Origin: Hoplostethus atlanticus
Lineage: Eukaryota; Chordata; Actinopteri; Trachichthyiformes; Trachichthyidae
Direction of reading: 5' to 3'
Assembly: GCA_034670405.1 (NCBI GenBank)
Contig: JAXDDX010000015.1
Location: forward strand, 5,982,001 to 6,046,000
Length of the DNA stretch: 64,000 bases
Shown: positions 1 to 13,700 of the stretch, piece by piece
Layout of the letters: each line of letters opens with the position of its first letter
How positions within the stretch are numbered: position 1 is the stretch's first letter
The notes under the pieces: model-generated
What the model was told of the DNA's origin: nothing
Databases searched by the model: none
What the model saw: the letters and a program-made list of their open reading frames with translations, nothing else
Translations under genes and position numbers: made by a program

Positions 1-58
1 AGCCACGCCCCTCCGATCAAAGCTCGACTATCCCAGCATGCTAAGGCTCCGTGTGTAC

Positions 59-287
59 CTTCTATGAGAAAGGGCTTCTTGTCATTGATGTACATGAGGC
101 AGTAGGCGCTGGCATTGCGGTAGCCTCCGAATGAGTCCCTGACCAGCTCCTCCCAGGAGGACTTGGTGACAGAGATGTCGTTGTACTTCATCCAGCGCCG
201 ATGGTGCGGGTCGTAGATGTAAGCCCAGTAGTGCCCCGCGTTGGCCTGGCCTTCGTGGACCAGAACGGCATGAAGCCGGTATGGAAC
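59..287 (-). CDS. usp25: usp25 exon 16 (catalytic histidine box), last exon in window
   Basis: 229 nt encoding [20 protein letters not shown], then [20 protein letters not shown], ending [19 protein letters not shown]. It holds the USP His box; His604 and His612 correspond to human His599/607, together with the YNDI acidic residue. Acceptor tttccag|GTTCC, donor AGAAG|GTACAC at 59/58, phase 1 exit. The next exon is off the window. Confidence 0.96.
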
Positions 288-3200
288 CTGGAAACACAGG
301 CGGGACATGTTGAATGTTGAAAAATAAACAACAACAAAAGGGTATACTATAGCTGCGTACAGCCAAGACAGAACAGAGCTCCTCACCTGCATCATAGACT
401 TGTCAGAGTACATCAGGTCAATGGTTCTGTGGATTCTGGATACACTGCCCTGCAGATCTGGAGGGAAGACGACCATTACGAACCGTTAAGTGTCATGTTA
501 TCTGCTGCCCTCGTCATATCACAGAGTATGTTGTGGCCTCAAGGTAGCACAACAGTGTCAAACAAAGTCCTACCACGGGTGTCATTCTCCACCTCGCTCC
601 TCCAGCGATGCAGGCAGCCCTCGAGCACCCTCAGCTCTTCTTCGGTGATGTGGCGTGGGGCGGGGTGCATGGGGAGGTCGGGGGGCAGCCGGGACTGGGT
701 GAAGGGCTTGTGAATGGGTACTCTCTGCTGCTGGGCTGCGGTGGGGGCCGCGGCGGGGCCCTGGACCGGGGCCGAACTCTCTTGGGGAACTGAGCAGCCC
801 TGCTCGGCAGCGCTGCAGGATCAGAGACACGGAGCAGGACATCAAAAAAACACATTTTTAAGATCTAGTTTAATGTTCCAATACTGACCACTTAGCAACT
901 TGAAATTATGGTTCAACAATGAATCACAGCGGGCTCATGCTATTCAGGACTTGGGGCCAAGTGCTGTCAACTCAACCCATTCAGAAACTTCACAAACCCC
1001 GACCTGAAAAGCCATTTTCTAAAGAGGGCTCATATATCCTAGTGAACAAATGCTCTGTCCTTCACAAATAGTTTCACTTCACATTGTAAAGTGATTGAAT
1101 TCAAAGGACATCCCAGCCCATTAGTCCAAAAATCATTAGTCCTCCCTTCAACTACCTCCTGCTTTGTGACACAGACGACTGACACCATTTTACCCAGTGC
1201 TTGATAGTACATAAAAAAGGTACTAACAGTTATGGAATGGTCACCTTTGGGTGCTTTAGCTTTCTGGCTGCTCAGGATGTGGACAGTCATGCATTGTTTA
1301 TCCATGGCATGGCTAGCTTTTGTGCTGCAGGATGATTTTATGTCCCAGACGCACATGACTGTATAACTGTCGATTTAACTATTAATCACCCTGCTTTTGT
1401 TCAATTTAATCACTATCAACTGAATACAAAAGTTTTATCAAACATCTGTGGTCTTTCTAACTCTCCAAAATCACTGAACCAGGACCTCTCATGGTTTATT
1501 GATTCATTTTTCATCTCCTCCCAGTTATTTCCTAGTTCCTGAAACAAGTTGAGTTAGTGATGGGGGGGGGGAGGGGGGAGCAGTGAAAATGAAAAGGAGG
1601 TGGTGTCTGTTGCGCAACTTGCCTCTGCAGGGGCAGCTGTTGCCCTGTGGTGCCACCAGGGGGCGCTGATGTGTCAATGTCTTCCACAGGGGAGGTGCAC
1701 ACTGGCTTACTGGAAGCAAACTCCATGGCATACTGGAGGACATCTGCCAGAGGAAACCTCTTGGGGCCTGAGCCATAACTCAGATACCTGAGGGGGAGGG
1801 AGAGAGAGAGATAAAGGAGAGGGGGAATAACACCAAAAAAAGAGAGAGAAAGGGCAGGGTCAGCGTGAGAAATGACTCCCATGGCTGTATTAGAAAGCTT
1901 TATTGAAGTTAGCCAGCGTGTCGTACCTCTCCAGGCGCTGTTGGAGCAGCGTTAGATGCTCTTTCAGCCTCCTGATCTCCTCCCTCTTGATCCTGGTGAT
2001 ATCCCTGTTCCTGTCCATGTACCTGGCAACACACAGAGCTGGGGCTTCAGTCTTAAGGAGACTTGGAGGTTGAATGTTGTTTACAGCAGAGAGAAATACA
2101 TCATGATACCCTCTTCTAACTAAGATTTCCATCACCTGTCCATGTAGAGCATAGAGGGGAACTCCAGCTTGTTGTGGATCTTCTCAGGTCGCCCCAGTGC
2201 TTGGTTGAACTCAAATCTGGACAGTTCAAAGGTCAACACGGGAGGGAGTTCAGTGAACCAGTGCTGAAAGAAAATTGGATGTTGATAAAGATTAATTCAC
2301 TTAATTATATTAGAGTTTGTCAAAAACAACAAATGTCCCCTTTGTATCCCCTTTCTTCCAACGTTTCCAATGTCATTTGATAAGATTCTGTCCTGGGGAC
2401 CCCCTGGAACACTCTCAAGCACCCTACAATGAGAGCCACCGCTTTAGACGACCAAATCAGATTTGTTGTCGTTGTTGTTTTAGTGCTCATAATACAGGGT
2501 GAAGGGTGGAAGCCAGAGACATTACAATAACACTAGGGTAGGGTAGGGTTTGGCAATGTACCCCGATTTCTCCGACTTCCTGAATTCTGACGTCACTAAC
2601 AAGGAAATATATGTAGTCAAGTGCAGGGAATGATATATTCATCTCAAATAAAAATAAAAAAAATAAAAAAAATGTCATCACATAAGTCATTTTATTTCAT
2701 TTGTGGCTGAGGTTGCAGTGTTCGGTTTGCTGTATGTATGTTAAATGTGAAATAGCTGATCAGGAGGAACCAAAGTCAAGTCGCTCTGATGGTTATTCCT
2801 ATATGACTTGAGCGGAGCATCATCCCCTCCCTCCCTCTAGCTGGTAGCTGGGGCTCTTCCAGAGGGCTGGGTGCCATGCCCATCTGTGTAGTGGCCTGGT
2901 AATTAGCTGATCACAGCTACTGTGGGACAGCGTGGGCAGGGACACAGCTAACACAGAGGTCAAAGCCAGACTTACGGGGGGGTAACCGAGGGGTGGAGGG
3001 GGGTCAACCCTGTGGAGAGGATCCCCCACACCATCCCAAATTATTTAACCCCACTATCTTTTATTAAGTGCTGCTGGTAGTGGGGGACTGACAATTCATT
3101 TGTGGAAGTTTTAAGAATTGCATTTTTTTATTTGTCATTGAGATCTTTTCATCTTCGAATGAAAACATTAAATATGGACAAAATTAGCTGACATCAAAAA

Positions 3201-3355
3201 CCAATAACAATAACCCAATACTTTTTCCTCGTGGATGTGTTTTTGACATAATTATAGTCTAGGTTCAGGAAGCCTATTTACTCAACCCAGCTGATGGAAA
3301 CACACCTACACCGCATTTTATTTTTTTGAGACAAAAGTTGGATAGAAACATAGTT

Positions 3356-3386
<31 letters not shown>

Positions 3387-4639
3387 CACCCTGCGGTTGG
3401 CACTGACCTCCTGTCCAGACCTGGCAGAGTTTTCTGCTGAGTGCAGGGACTCGATCTCGCCTTCGATCATCGCTGCCTCAAGACACTCGTGGAGGTCCTT
3501 GAAGCCGTTCACCTGCAGGGGGTACTGCCCAAACATCTCCGTGTTCTCAAATTTCTTACCTGTGGAATGCGCGCACACACACACACAGTCATAATTGTTG
3601 ACTTCCTTGAAAGACTTTGACAACAAGCAGTGTGTGCCCTATTATGCAATCTACTCCTCCTCAGAGCCGAGAGAGAGAGCGAGAGAGAGAGAGAGCGAGA
3701 GAACAAACCATATGTATAGGCCCGGGGAGAAATGGGTCAGGCATGAGAGAAAGCGTCGGACAGGCAGAGCACTTTAGACAAAAAGCAATAGGAGCCATTT
3801 CACACTCGTTTGCATCCAAGCTGATTTTCACTAGTTCAGCAGTCGCTCACTCATCATGACCACTTTAACAGCAGCTCTCTGCATCAAGTACTGATGAGAA
3901 GTCAAAAAAAAAAAAAAGGGGGGGGGGGGGGGGGAGTTGTTAGCGGACATGCAGATGAGGCATTAAGGTCATTTTATGAGCAGAAGCGTCCGCTAGCCAG
4001 GCTTTCGGTGGCTCTGGGCCAGTATTGTCATGCATAATAAGTGCAATGTCAATCAGCCGTCAAGGTCCTCCACGATCAATGCGGCGGCCCTCTTCCTCTT
4101 TTACATGGGCCACATCTCATTAAAACAAGGTCACCTTTCATTACCGGGGGCAAGGACTCGCTTGCTTTCTGGCTGCTGCGTCGAGGCCATGCTAAGCCTT
4201 TATCTCTCTCTCTTTCTCTCTCTCTGTCTGTAGCTATCCCTCGCTTTCTCTCCTTCTTATTGGTTTGTGTTCGAACACCGTTCCACATCATCTCACCTTC
4301 CAGGACTCCCACGGCCAGGAAGCGTCCGTAGAAAAGCTCCACCATGGGGTTCTTTGGCTTCTCACCCTCCCTGACAAAAAAAAAACAAAAAAAAGGAGGT
4401 CGTCACGCAAACCACAGCTGTGTGAAGAGGGCATCTCCGCCTCAGAGCCGTGTGAATAATGCTCAATTCGTTCACCGCTTTGACCGTTGCTGCCCACTAC
4501 AAAACCACCATGCATATGTCTAGTTCTGATGTCCGTTCTCTCCGAGGTTACCTGTCCTCCTCTGCCTTCATCTGGAAGGCGTCCTCCAGCCAGTCCAGCA
4601 ACTTGTGGGTGAACTCGCTCACATCCTGCTGTTGGGAAA

Positions 4640-4708
<69 letters not shown>

Positions 4709-7700
4709 AGAGAAAGACATATAGATCACAGAGGCCACAGAGTCAAACTGCAGGATTAACTACGCCTAGGAGCAAGTACACTCAGTCAAATCTGTCACTT
4801 TGTTAATATAGACTGAGATTCGGATATGAGATGACTGGTCTTAGCGGTGGAGTTCGCCGAACGCAGACCTTCAAAGGGAACCTGCGGGCCCCGAGGCCAC
4901 TCTCTCATAGACATCAATGCCGCCCTGTAATTCAGGTCAATGCCCCTCCAACCTGACTAACACAGAGAGGAGAGACATGACTGATGAGTACAGCAGCCAG
5001 AGGGCTGACCTCAGTTAACCTGCACATAAGCTTAGTGGAATTCCTATTGGAGGAAAGGGGGGGGGGCAGTTTTTGGACATTTATGAACATTACATTACAG
5101 GGCATTAACATACACAGGTTGATTCCTGGTCGATATTGTGCTTTTTGCAGAGATCGGAGGGGGCGTTGTGGCTTTGGGGATTAACATTTATAGACAAGGG
5201 AGGTTAAGCGTCTCAGGATGGGAAGAGCTGAGTCAGTTGAACGATAATGGAATTGGAGGGTCAAGCCCTCAGCCAAAAGGACAAGACACAATAAAGGGGA
5301 AAAAAAGGTATTAAAGCTTTCAAGTGTATGCAAATGGAAAGCTATGATGCAGCGCTTGTTTTCCAAAGGATAAAGGATAAAGAGAGGACAGACCTGGTCA
5401 CGTAGGTGCGAGGGTGACGGTCCTCCTGATGGAAACATTCTATCTAACATCTATTTCTGTGAAGCGCGACTCAAACTTACTTTTACTGTGCATCATTTTA
5501 ATAGAGAAGGCTTGTTTTAGTTGACCAGTGGCTGCGCTACCAGCTGCAGCCCAGAAAAGGAACCGGCCAAACTCTTGACTGCCTGTAGTCCGTCAGTAAT
5601 ACTGTGGCAGTTTGGCTAACAACATGCACCGCAATGTTTTCTCGGCGTACTTCAGAAGCTGCTCCATACCTACTCCTCTGTTGATTTCATCCAGCTGTGA
5701 CTACATGTTGTACAACGAGGAGTTTAGATGAAAATCCACCTGTTTACATTGCACTTTTAATGGAGTCAATTTACAACTGTTCAAAAACAGGGACAGCCTA
5801 CATGTTTACAATTGGTAGGATTCATGTTCAAGGTGATGAAAATGTGTAGGCAGAAAAGTGTGAGATTTGTTTGGGTTTTTTTTTATTGGCAAAGAAACAA
5901 TATTTTCTATGAAGGAATTGCATATTTGGCATATGTCTGAAACCTAATGTGATCCATGTTGTGTCTCATCAATGATGCAGTCCACCTACGGGCCAATCAG
6001 CAACAAATATGTCCCCTTGACCCCCTTGGGCTAGTCAGTGTAATTTTGAAAACAGCAGAATGTAACTGGGAGGATTTATTCAACTGCCTAGCAGGTCATA
6101 GATGACAGAGGCTTACCTGCTGAGACTCGCTGGACTTGAAGGCATCTTTGAGGATCTCCACGGCGCGTGATGGATCCACGTACTTCCTCTTGGAGCCCAC
6201 CATGAGAGAGAAGAGGTTCCTCAGCTCCTGCATGAAGGGCAGGTTCCTGTGCTCCTGGTTGGAGAAACACAAAACAGCTCCAGCACAACTACTTGGTATA
6301 AATGACTAAAAACACATTTGGTCCTGCTTGTGCTGATCGATCTATCGGCTCTCTATTTATCCAAGAGGGACATTCAATTGTCACAGCAGAACCAAATAAA
6401 CACAAAACACTACAATAAAAAAAAAATTGAAATTTTATACAATCACCCACCTCATGACAATTAACACTGTCTTTAACACACACGCCTTTTTCAATAGAAT
6501 TTATTTTTCTATGCTTAAATAATGGCAACGTTTGCTGATGTTAGAATAAAATAGATATGAGATGAGAACGAGGATATATGGAAAAGTCACAACACTCCAT
6601 ACTGAGATTGTTAATGCTGCATGAAAAGTGCATGAAAAGAAAACACTTTCTGTGTGGTTTTTGTTTTTCTGTGCTAGTGAGTCAGGGATGCTGATGTCGA
6701 GATTAACACCTAAGCCCTAGCAGGCTCCCACTGTTGGAAGCAAAAGGTCAGTGATTAAGACTGAGATCAGGAGATGACTGCCCCGAGCCATGCAGCCACG
6801 GCAGAGGCTTAGACCAGATTAGTGACAGGATGCTAACCCTATGGCGAGCTCTCTGTCGGGAAAGGAGGGGGAAAATGCCGCTTTGAGAACTACGGTGCCA
6901 GAGTAGCATGGACAGCAACTAGGCCAAGCTAAGCAGCTCAGAGCTGCCGAAAACCCCTGCAGCAATTGAAACACACTCTCTCTCTGCATGTGTATGTGTG
7001 CGTGCTGGTGGAGAATAATCAAGGCTCCATCAAACATTTCACACCACACTCTTCATGGCTTGGCTTGCAAGCAGTTAATTAAGTGGACTGTCAGGGGGGG
7101 AAACGGTACGCTGCTGTGACTTAAGGGCAAGATCACACAGCTGCTGAATGGTGCCATAACATCCTACATGGATTTCATCCTGGTGGCTCACAGCACTCTT
7201 TAGAGAGTCAAGCCTTCGGGGCTAAAACCCAGCTAGCCGTGGTAGGCTAGCTGTTATGCAGTAAACTAGGCAGATGTGAGGTCACATATACAGGGGATCG
7301 AATGAACTAGCGTTATGAGACCACGCTTTGACTGCTGTGAGATCGCTATTGACATTTCCTCCCCCTCTGTTGGAGGCCTGATGGGACAGTGTCTCACCTT
7401 CTGGTTGCGAGGCAGGTCCTGGACCCTGGCCGGGGGAGAGTAGTGGAGCACCAGCCTCTGGAACTCCAGCAGGTTGAACAGAGACTGTGGGTGGGATGGG
7501 GTGGAGGAGTGGAGGGGCATAGACGAGTTAGGATCATCTCATGTTAAGGCAGCATTAGCCCACATGCATGTCAACATCTTTTATGGAAAAGAGCATCAAA
7601 CATACATACCTCATTGAACATGATTTGAGATTTACGAATTGTTAGGATCCACTCTTCAATTCTGCCCACATCCAATTGAGCACTTGGATGGAGCAAAAAT

Positions 7701-10700
7701 GTCAACTTTTAGCATTGACTCATGCTGCTCACCGCCCACAAGGATGATATTGGTGAAAGAGGATTGGGGGAATAACAAGTAAACCAATTCTAAAAATGTT
7801 GGATTCAGACTACAGCTTTTTTAGAGTGTCCTAGTGCTTGTCTTACGTTGACTTTTATGGTCACAGTGCTGTTAATTTCCCTGTTGTATGTGAAAGCGAA
7901 CAAATAACAGTAAAAAAAAAAAATAGTTTCGTAAGAGGCCTGAGTCTCTCAAGGTTTGGACATCCATGTGGGAAAAGAGAGAGTTGTTTACTCCTTTTTT
8001 ATCACCTGCTTTCAGTAAATCTAGCAGAGAGGTCAAGCTCGGGCTGTGTCCTTAAGGGTGGGAGTTACATTACACACAGGAGCCAGGCACCATGTGACGG
8101 TGTATCCAATGTTCATCTGGCATATTTCAGCTCAGTTCACATTCTGCCACTGGCTGCACACGGATACGAGGAACTAATGCCAACTAACTGATCTTTTTGT
8201 GTGACGGCCGGGCTAAAATGTTTCTGCATACCAGCTGAAGTCAGAATGAGGGTTTTCATTTGACGTTTACATTTAAAATCTTAGTCACTTGGATTATGCT
8301 CTTATCCAGAGCAATGTAGGATGACTGCAACAATAGAACAAGCTTCAACTCCTGGATCACCAATATCACAAGCAACCAAAAAATGGATGCAATAAAGAAT
8401 GCAAAAGTCAGGGCCTTAGTGGACGTGTAATACTCCTGTGGACTACTGAAGGATCATGTAAGAGCAACGTGCTAGGAAAAGAAATAGTACACGAGCCAAG
8501 AAGACAAACAGAAGGGATTATTTAGAGTGCAATTTGAGATGAGTCGAGAGGGGATAACATTCAGAATAAAGGCTCTATTATAAATTTCATGAGATCCCTT
8601 TCACTTAGTCCTACAGTGTGTGAGAGTGAGTGTATATGTGTGTGTATGTGTTCACCTGAATGACAGCACTGAACCAGCAGGTATTGCCAACATTCTTCAG
8701 CCCCACGGGGCAGTTGTCCATCCTCTTCCTGTCATGGGGGTTTGGCGAATCGCTCCATACTTCTGTGTGGGTGCGCTTCAGACTCGCCTTGTTCTCCGCT
8801 ATGCTGGCCTCCAGGACTCTACAGAGACAAGCAAATCCAAACAAAGGCAATGAATATCGCTTCCACCAAATGATACTCCAATGCCTAACTAAAGACCGAG
8901 GCTGACATTTTCCTCCTAAAGCACACAAATGCCAGATTGTGGCTCCTTAGTGTTGCATTTCAGTTTGGTCACACTGCACTTGACTTACCAGTTCTGCTTT
9001 AAAATATAAGGCTTTTATTCTCAGTTATCAGTGCATGACCCCAACCTGCTACAACAATGATTTCGAGATAGCTGGACATTTGCCAACGCGTTGGACAAAA
9101 TGGTGGATTTCTGAGAAGAATGGTGGGAAAACAAGACTCGATAATAAGGTCAAGTAACAGATTCACAGTACTCACATTACTGGCTCTGATTGTTCAGCCT
9201 GCGCTAAAACTAACTGGTCGAGACCTTCCCTTTCTAGTAAAGACACATTTTAGTTTCTATCAAAAGTAAAGCTGTTGTGAGAAATGTTGTTTATACACAG
9301 TTTCTTCTAATAGGCAGATATGATTTGCTGTTTTGAATGATTGCTGTGTGGCAACCGTGTGCCATTTGCTTTGACCTAGTTTAAGATGCCAACAACAAGA
9401 GTGGGTCAACTCTTTTTTATTATAGACTAATAATTTATAAATGTAGATTTATTCAAGACTTCATTTCCCAGGTACTTGACATCAGGAGACGATGTAGATG
9501 GGAAATCTGGGGATTTTGGTCCCTGGTATGAATCCCCAGTGCAAACCAAGGATTGGTGTCAACTGTTTATTTTCCTTTTTTTGGTCAGAAGTTGCATTTT
9601 GAATTTCCTGGTGTACTCGTTATGGCTGGTGGTGTTGAGCCCACCTGCTGATGGCCTGCTCCTCATCGGTGATGCCTGTCTCCCTGAAAGCCCGGTTGGA
9701 CTCCTCCAGGCTGAGGGCAATGGCCCTCTGCAAGTCATCCTTGTCGTCCCCAGTCAGGTCAATCACATCTGCAACACAATGCCCTCAGTTCACATGTGCT
9801 TCACTGGTTACATGCACATATACTCAAAAGTATTGAGTTCATGACTAGTTGATGTAAACACCATAATCCATTAAGAATGACCCCAATAAGCTCTTATGCC
9901 GGTTAAGAGAAACCTGGATAACCTGGATAACCGGGATATTCCCATATTATCCAGGATACTGGTGCATATGAGGCACTATGTGGAATACTTTGTGCAATGT
10001 AAACACAGCAGACAGAAAGAGTTGAGGTCAGGAAAAAAAGTGTCTTTTAAATACCACTTAAGTATCATGCAGAATGGAAGATGGGTCTATTTCTGAAATC
10101 GGTGCGAACAGGACTGAGTGAACATGATCTTCCCACGTTGAAGTGGTGCCCTCATGCCTACTCACTAGTGTCTGCCTGGCTGCCCACGCTGATGTATCTG
10201 TCGTTAGCCACCTGAGAGGTCTGGTAGTAGGTGGCCTCATCTTGCTGAGGGACCTTGGCATTCTTCTCCGTCAGGAAGGCCACGGCCTCCGCCAGGTCGC
10301 CATTGCTCACCTGCAGCACCAAATGGTACAGGTAAGAAAAGGGGGAAGCACGTGTGAACTGTAAGAATGGTTCACAATTTATATTCTAGGTATTCTAAGT
10401 CTCAGCTAGTGTTTCTGCACAATGCTTATAGTTGGTTACATGTTGGTTGGATAACAACATAGGAAATGGGTTTGCATACAAAAACTCAACTTAGGGATCC
10501 TTACTGACCGGATTTGGAGACTGGGCAATACTCCTAGGCTAAGTTACTCTATCTCTATATTCTAGTTGAATATTATTCTGTGAACTGACAGTGTGTCCAA
10601 AATTGCATAAAAGGTGTGGTCATCATAAGTATATCAGACATGAACGAAAATGAGCATTTCATCGCTCCTCTCTCACCTGATCTTTCCTGTCTCTCTACTG

Positions 10701-13700
10701 ACTGTCAAATGAAGGCAAAATGCCAAAAAAAAAAAATCTTAAAAAAAAAAAGATTTTCCATGCTGTTCCACATTTTCCATGCCTGCAGTATGTCTGCAAA
10801 CTGTCAGCGACACAAATTCAAATCCTGCAAATTGTGTAAATATGTGTATGTGATGATTAATATCCCCCAGAGACTTGAGATGAATGTAGCGCAAGCAGAT
10901 GTGTGATGGTGCTTCTGATGGAGCTACTCTCGCTTCGTCTGTGTGATAATAAATGAAGAAAGCTTGTGAAAGACAGAAACTGAGACAGGGTCTGAGATGT
11001 ATGCGTGAGCGAGGCCCAGAGACAAACAGAGCAAGAGAAAGAGTGTACAGTATATGTGAACGTCAGCTCTGGCGTTAGTGTTTCTGATGCCATGTCAGTA
11101 CTGTACCTGCAGGGCCTGCTGGAGCAGCTGGACGTCTGTGGTGCCCGTGACCTCCCTTAACTGGTTCAGTAGAGTCTGCTGGTGCTATTGGAGGTGGAGG
11201 GGGTGACAGGGCAGGTCAGAAAAGAGCACAGGGAGGTGAAATACAGGGTCTCAGAAGAAAAACACAGATGAATAGCACTCAAAGGATAAGCTCAAGGACA
11301 GGGCTTTCAACCGTCTCTTCAACCAAATCTACACCCTTGGCAGAGAGAATAAAAATCAGAAGATCTGTGGGTTTGTGGGCCAAAGGTTCTTGGTGTTTTT
11401 ACTGTGGTGGCACATTGAAGGCACACCTAATTCTATACACTTTTTGAGAAACACTGGGATATGCAAACAGAATCATTCATCAGTCACACATCACCCTCAC
11501 CAGTTTAGAAAAGCTAGGGTGCTATGCTGTATAATATGGACCCAGAGAAAAGAATGATGTCAATCCTAGAGGCCACCATCTTCATTTAATGAGTGCACTG
11601 CTGTCTGACCTACTGTTATATGTCAAGTCCAGCTGGAGTGCATGCCTTGAATGAATGCACTCTAAATAATGGGGGAGTGCACTTCCTGTCAGTGCCCAAG
11701 GCAGACATCTTTTATAAGTAACTGGAGAACAGACTCTGGCTTTTATAAGTGCGGGGGACAACAGATAGGATAAGCATCTCAAACAGAAGCAGGTAAAACT
11801 AAGACCATATCTGTAAATAACGGTTTGCACGGATGAAAAATTATTCCTTTTCGTCACCTGTTTCAGCACTACAACTACAGTATGTTCCTGTAGTCGTCCG
11901 TCACATCATTTGCTGTCAAAATTGAAAAATAACAGCCTGATAATTAAAAATATACTCTCCGAAATGCCAGCTAGCTGGGAGAGGCGGAAGTGAGCTGCGG
12001 CAGCTGGTGCACATAAGTTGCAATCATTCAAAATAACAACATGTAGAAACAGTTGATCTAAATAAAGTGGTCCAAACAAAGTAAGAGCAAACATTTGGTG
12101 TGCACCACCCTGTGTGACACCACATCATATGCTTTCCAGCTCTAATTTGACTGCTTCCCACAAGAAATTCTGTGATGTGGCACTCTGTGAACGTTATTTG
12201 CTAGTGCACTAGGCAACTCACATAACAAGCTGAATTGCAAGTGAATTTGAAGAAAGCTGCAGGTAGGTTGTGACCATAACAACCAATTAGGAGGAACACT
12301 TTACAGTAAGACAGAAAAGGTGTGTTGGTCTCTTGCGCAGTGCCTCCGTGAACCCACATCTGCAGAAGCTCGGCATTTTTTTTTGTTAAATAAATTTAAG
12401 TTGTACAAAATCATTCTGGTCCTGCAGCCCAATAGTTGTTGGGTTGGCCCATTAACACTAGGAGATTGTTGCTGCATTTGAGAGACAAATGCGGCCTCTT
12501 GCATCTCAATGTCACTCGATGGGACTTTGGCTGTAGGAAAAATCCTGCACAATGCTGTGGTGTGGAATACATGAATTACTACATGATTGATTGAAAGGCT
12601 GGGCCCTGGGGAAACCAACCAGCCAAACTGATAAGCTTAGAGACACCTCTGCTAAAGTGACCTATGGAGTAATAATGGAAAACAGAAACTACTACGAATG
12701 TTTATCATCACCATGATTAAGAAGACGATAATGACGGTTTATTGCCCTAGTTTTTGGTGGTGGAAGGATTATCCAATTCCAATTGACTACAGATAGTTCA
12801 GTCAATAGATCATCAGACTTTTAATCTGAAGGTCCAGGGTTCTCACCCCTGTTTGGGCCAGAGAATTGTTCTTTTAGGGCAGCAAGTAAGTAAGTAAGAA
12901 GACAATTCTTCATCCACAAGGTCCTGGGCTCCAGCCAATTGACAGCAAGCATTGGCCCTGCTGAAGTGTCCTTGAGTAAGAGACTGAAACCCTACCAGCT
13001 CCAGCTACTCTGTAGCTGACCTGTGAGGCAGATTCTGTACTTTGATCCTGCCCACATCCTTACCCGCCTAGTAGCTACACAATTTTCTACAAGTTTAGAA
13101 AGCAAGAGTGCTTTAACTAACTAAAGATAATAATAAGAGTAAGAGCATAGAAATAATGCAACAAACCCATCCTGCCTCTGGTCCTGTTCACGGTTTGCTA
13201 GGCAAGGATACACAGCTCAGTACAATGAGTTCAATACTCACACAGTAAGCTAGGTCAGGGCACTAGACTGGTGAAAGACAACAACTAACACTGCTCCTTC
13301 CCAGCCTTGAAAAGGACAGCCATCCTGATTTCACTGCATTCTGACAGACTGATCAGTAGGCTACAGTTTCCTGATATAATGTCAATGTATTGTCTCAACT
13401 ACAACAAAGAGAAACTTTCTGAACACTAAATGCAGTGCCAAAATTAAATTTTCTTTCAGTGCTTCGAGCATTTTGTCTTCAGCAATATCATTTGTAGTAG
13501 TTTACCACTGAAGAAAACACACCTATGAGATGCAATGGCAATCATTTCACTTTAGCTAATGAAACTCCTGTTCAGCAAATACTCAACAATCATAACTAAA
13601 GGGCCAACTAGAAAATGTTTTTACAAAACATATATAGACAAGCACTGGACATACCACTTTTCCCAGACTCCAATTATAGCAGGTTCAGGACTGTATAGTT

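Noticed and set aside
4288-4704. 138-codon minus-strand frame starting with a long Val-Cys repeat
   Set aside because: Product of the CA microsatellite read through usp25 exons 8 and 9 in a wrong frame; the same explains the other VCVC, THTH, SLSL and RERE frames.
12786-12859. tRNA-Lys(TTT) gene
   Set aside because: Anticodon arm and B box match tRNA-Lys but the 5' and 3' acceptor strands do not pair and a SINE body follows directly; it is the head of a retroposon.
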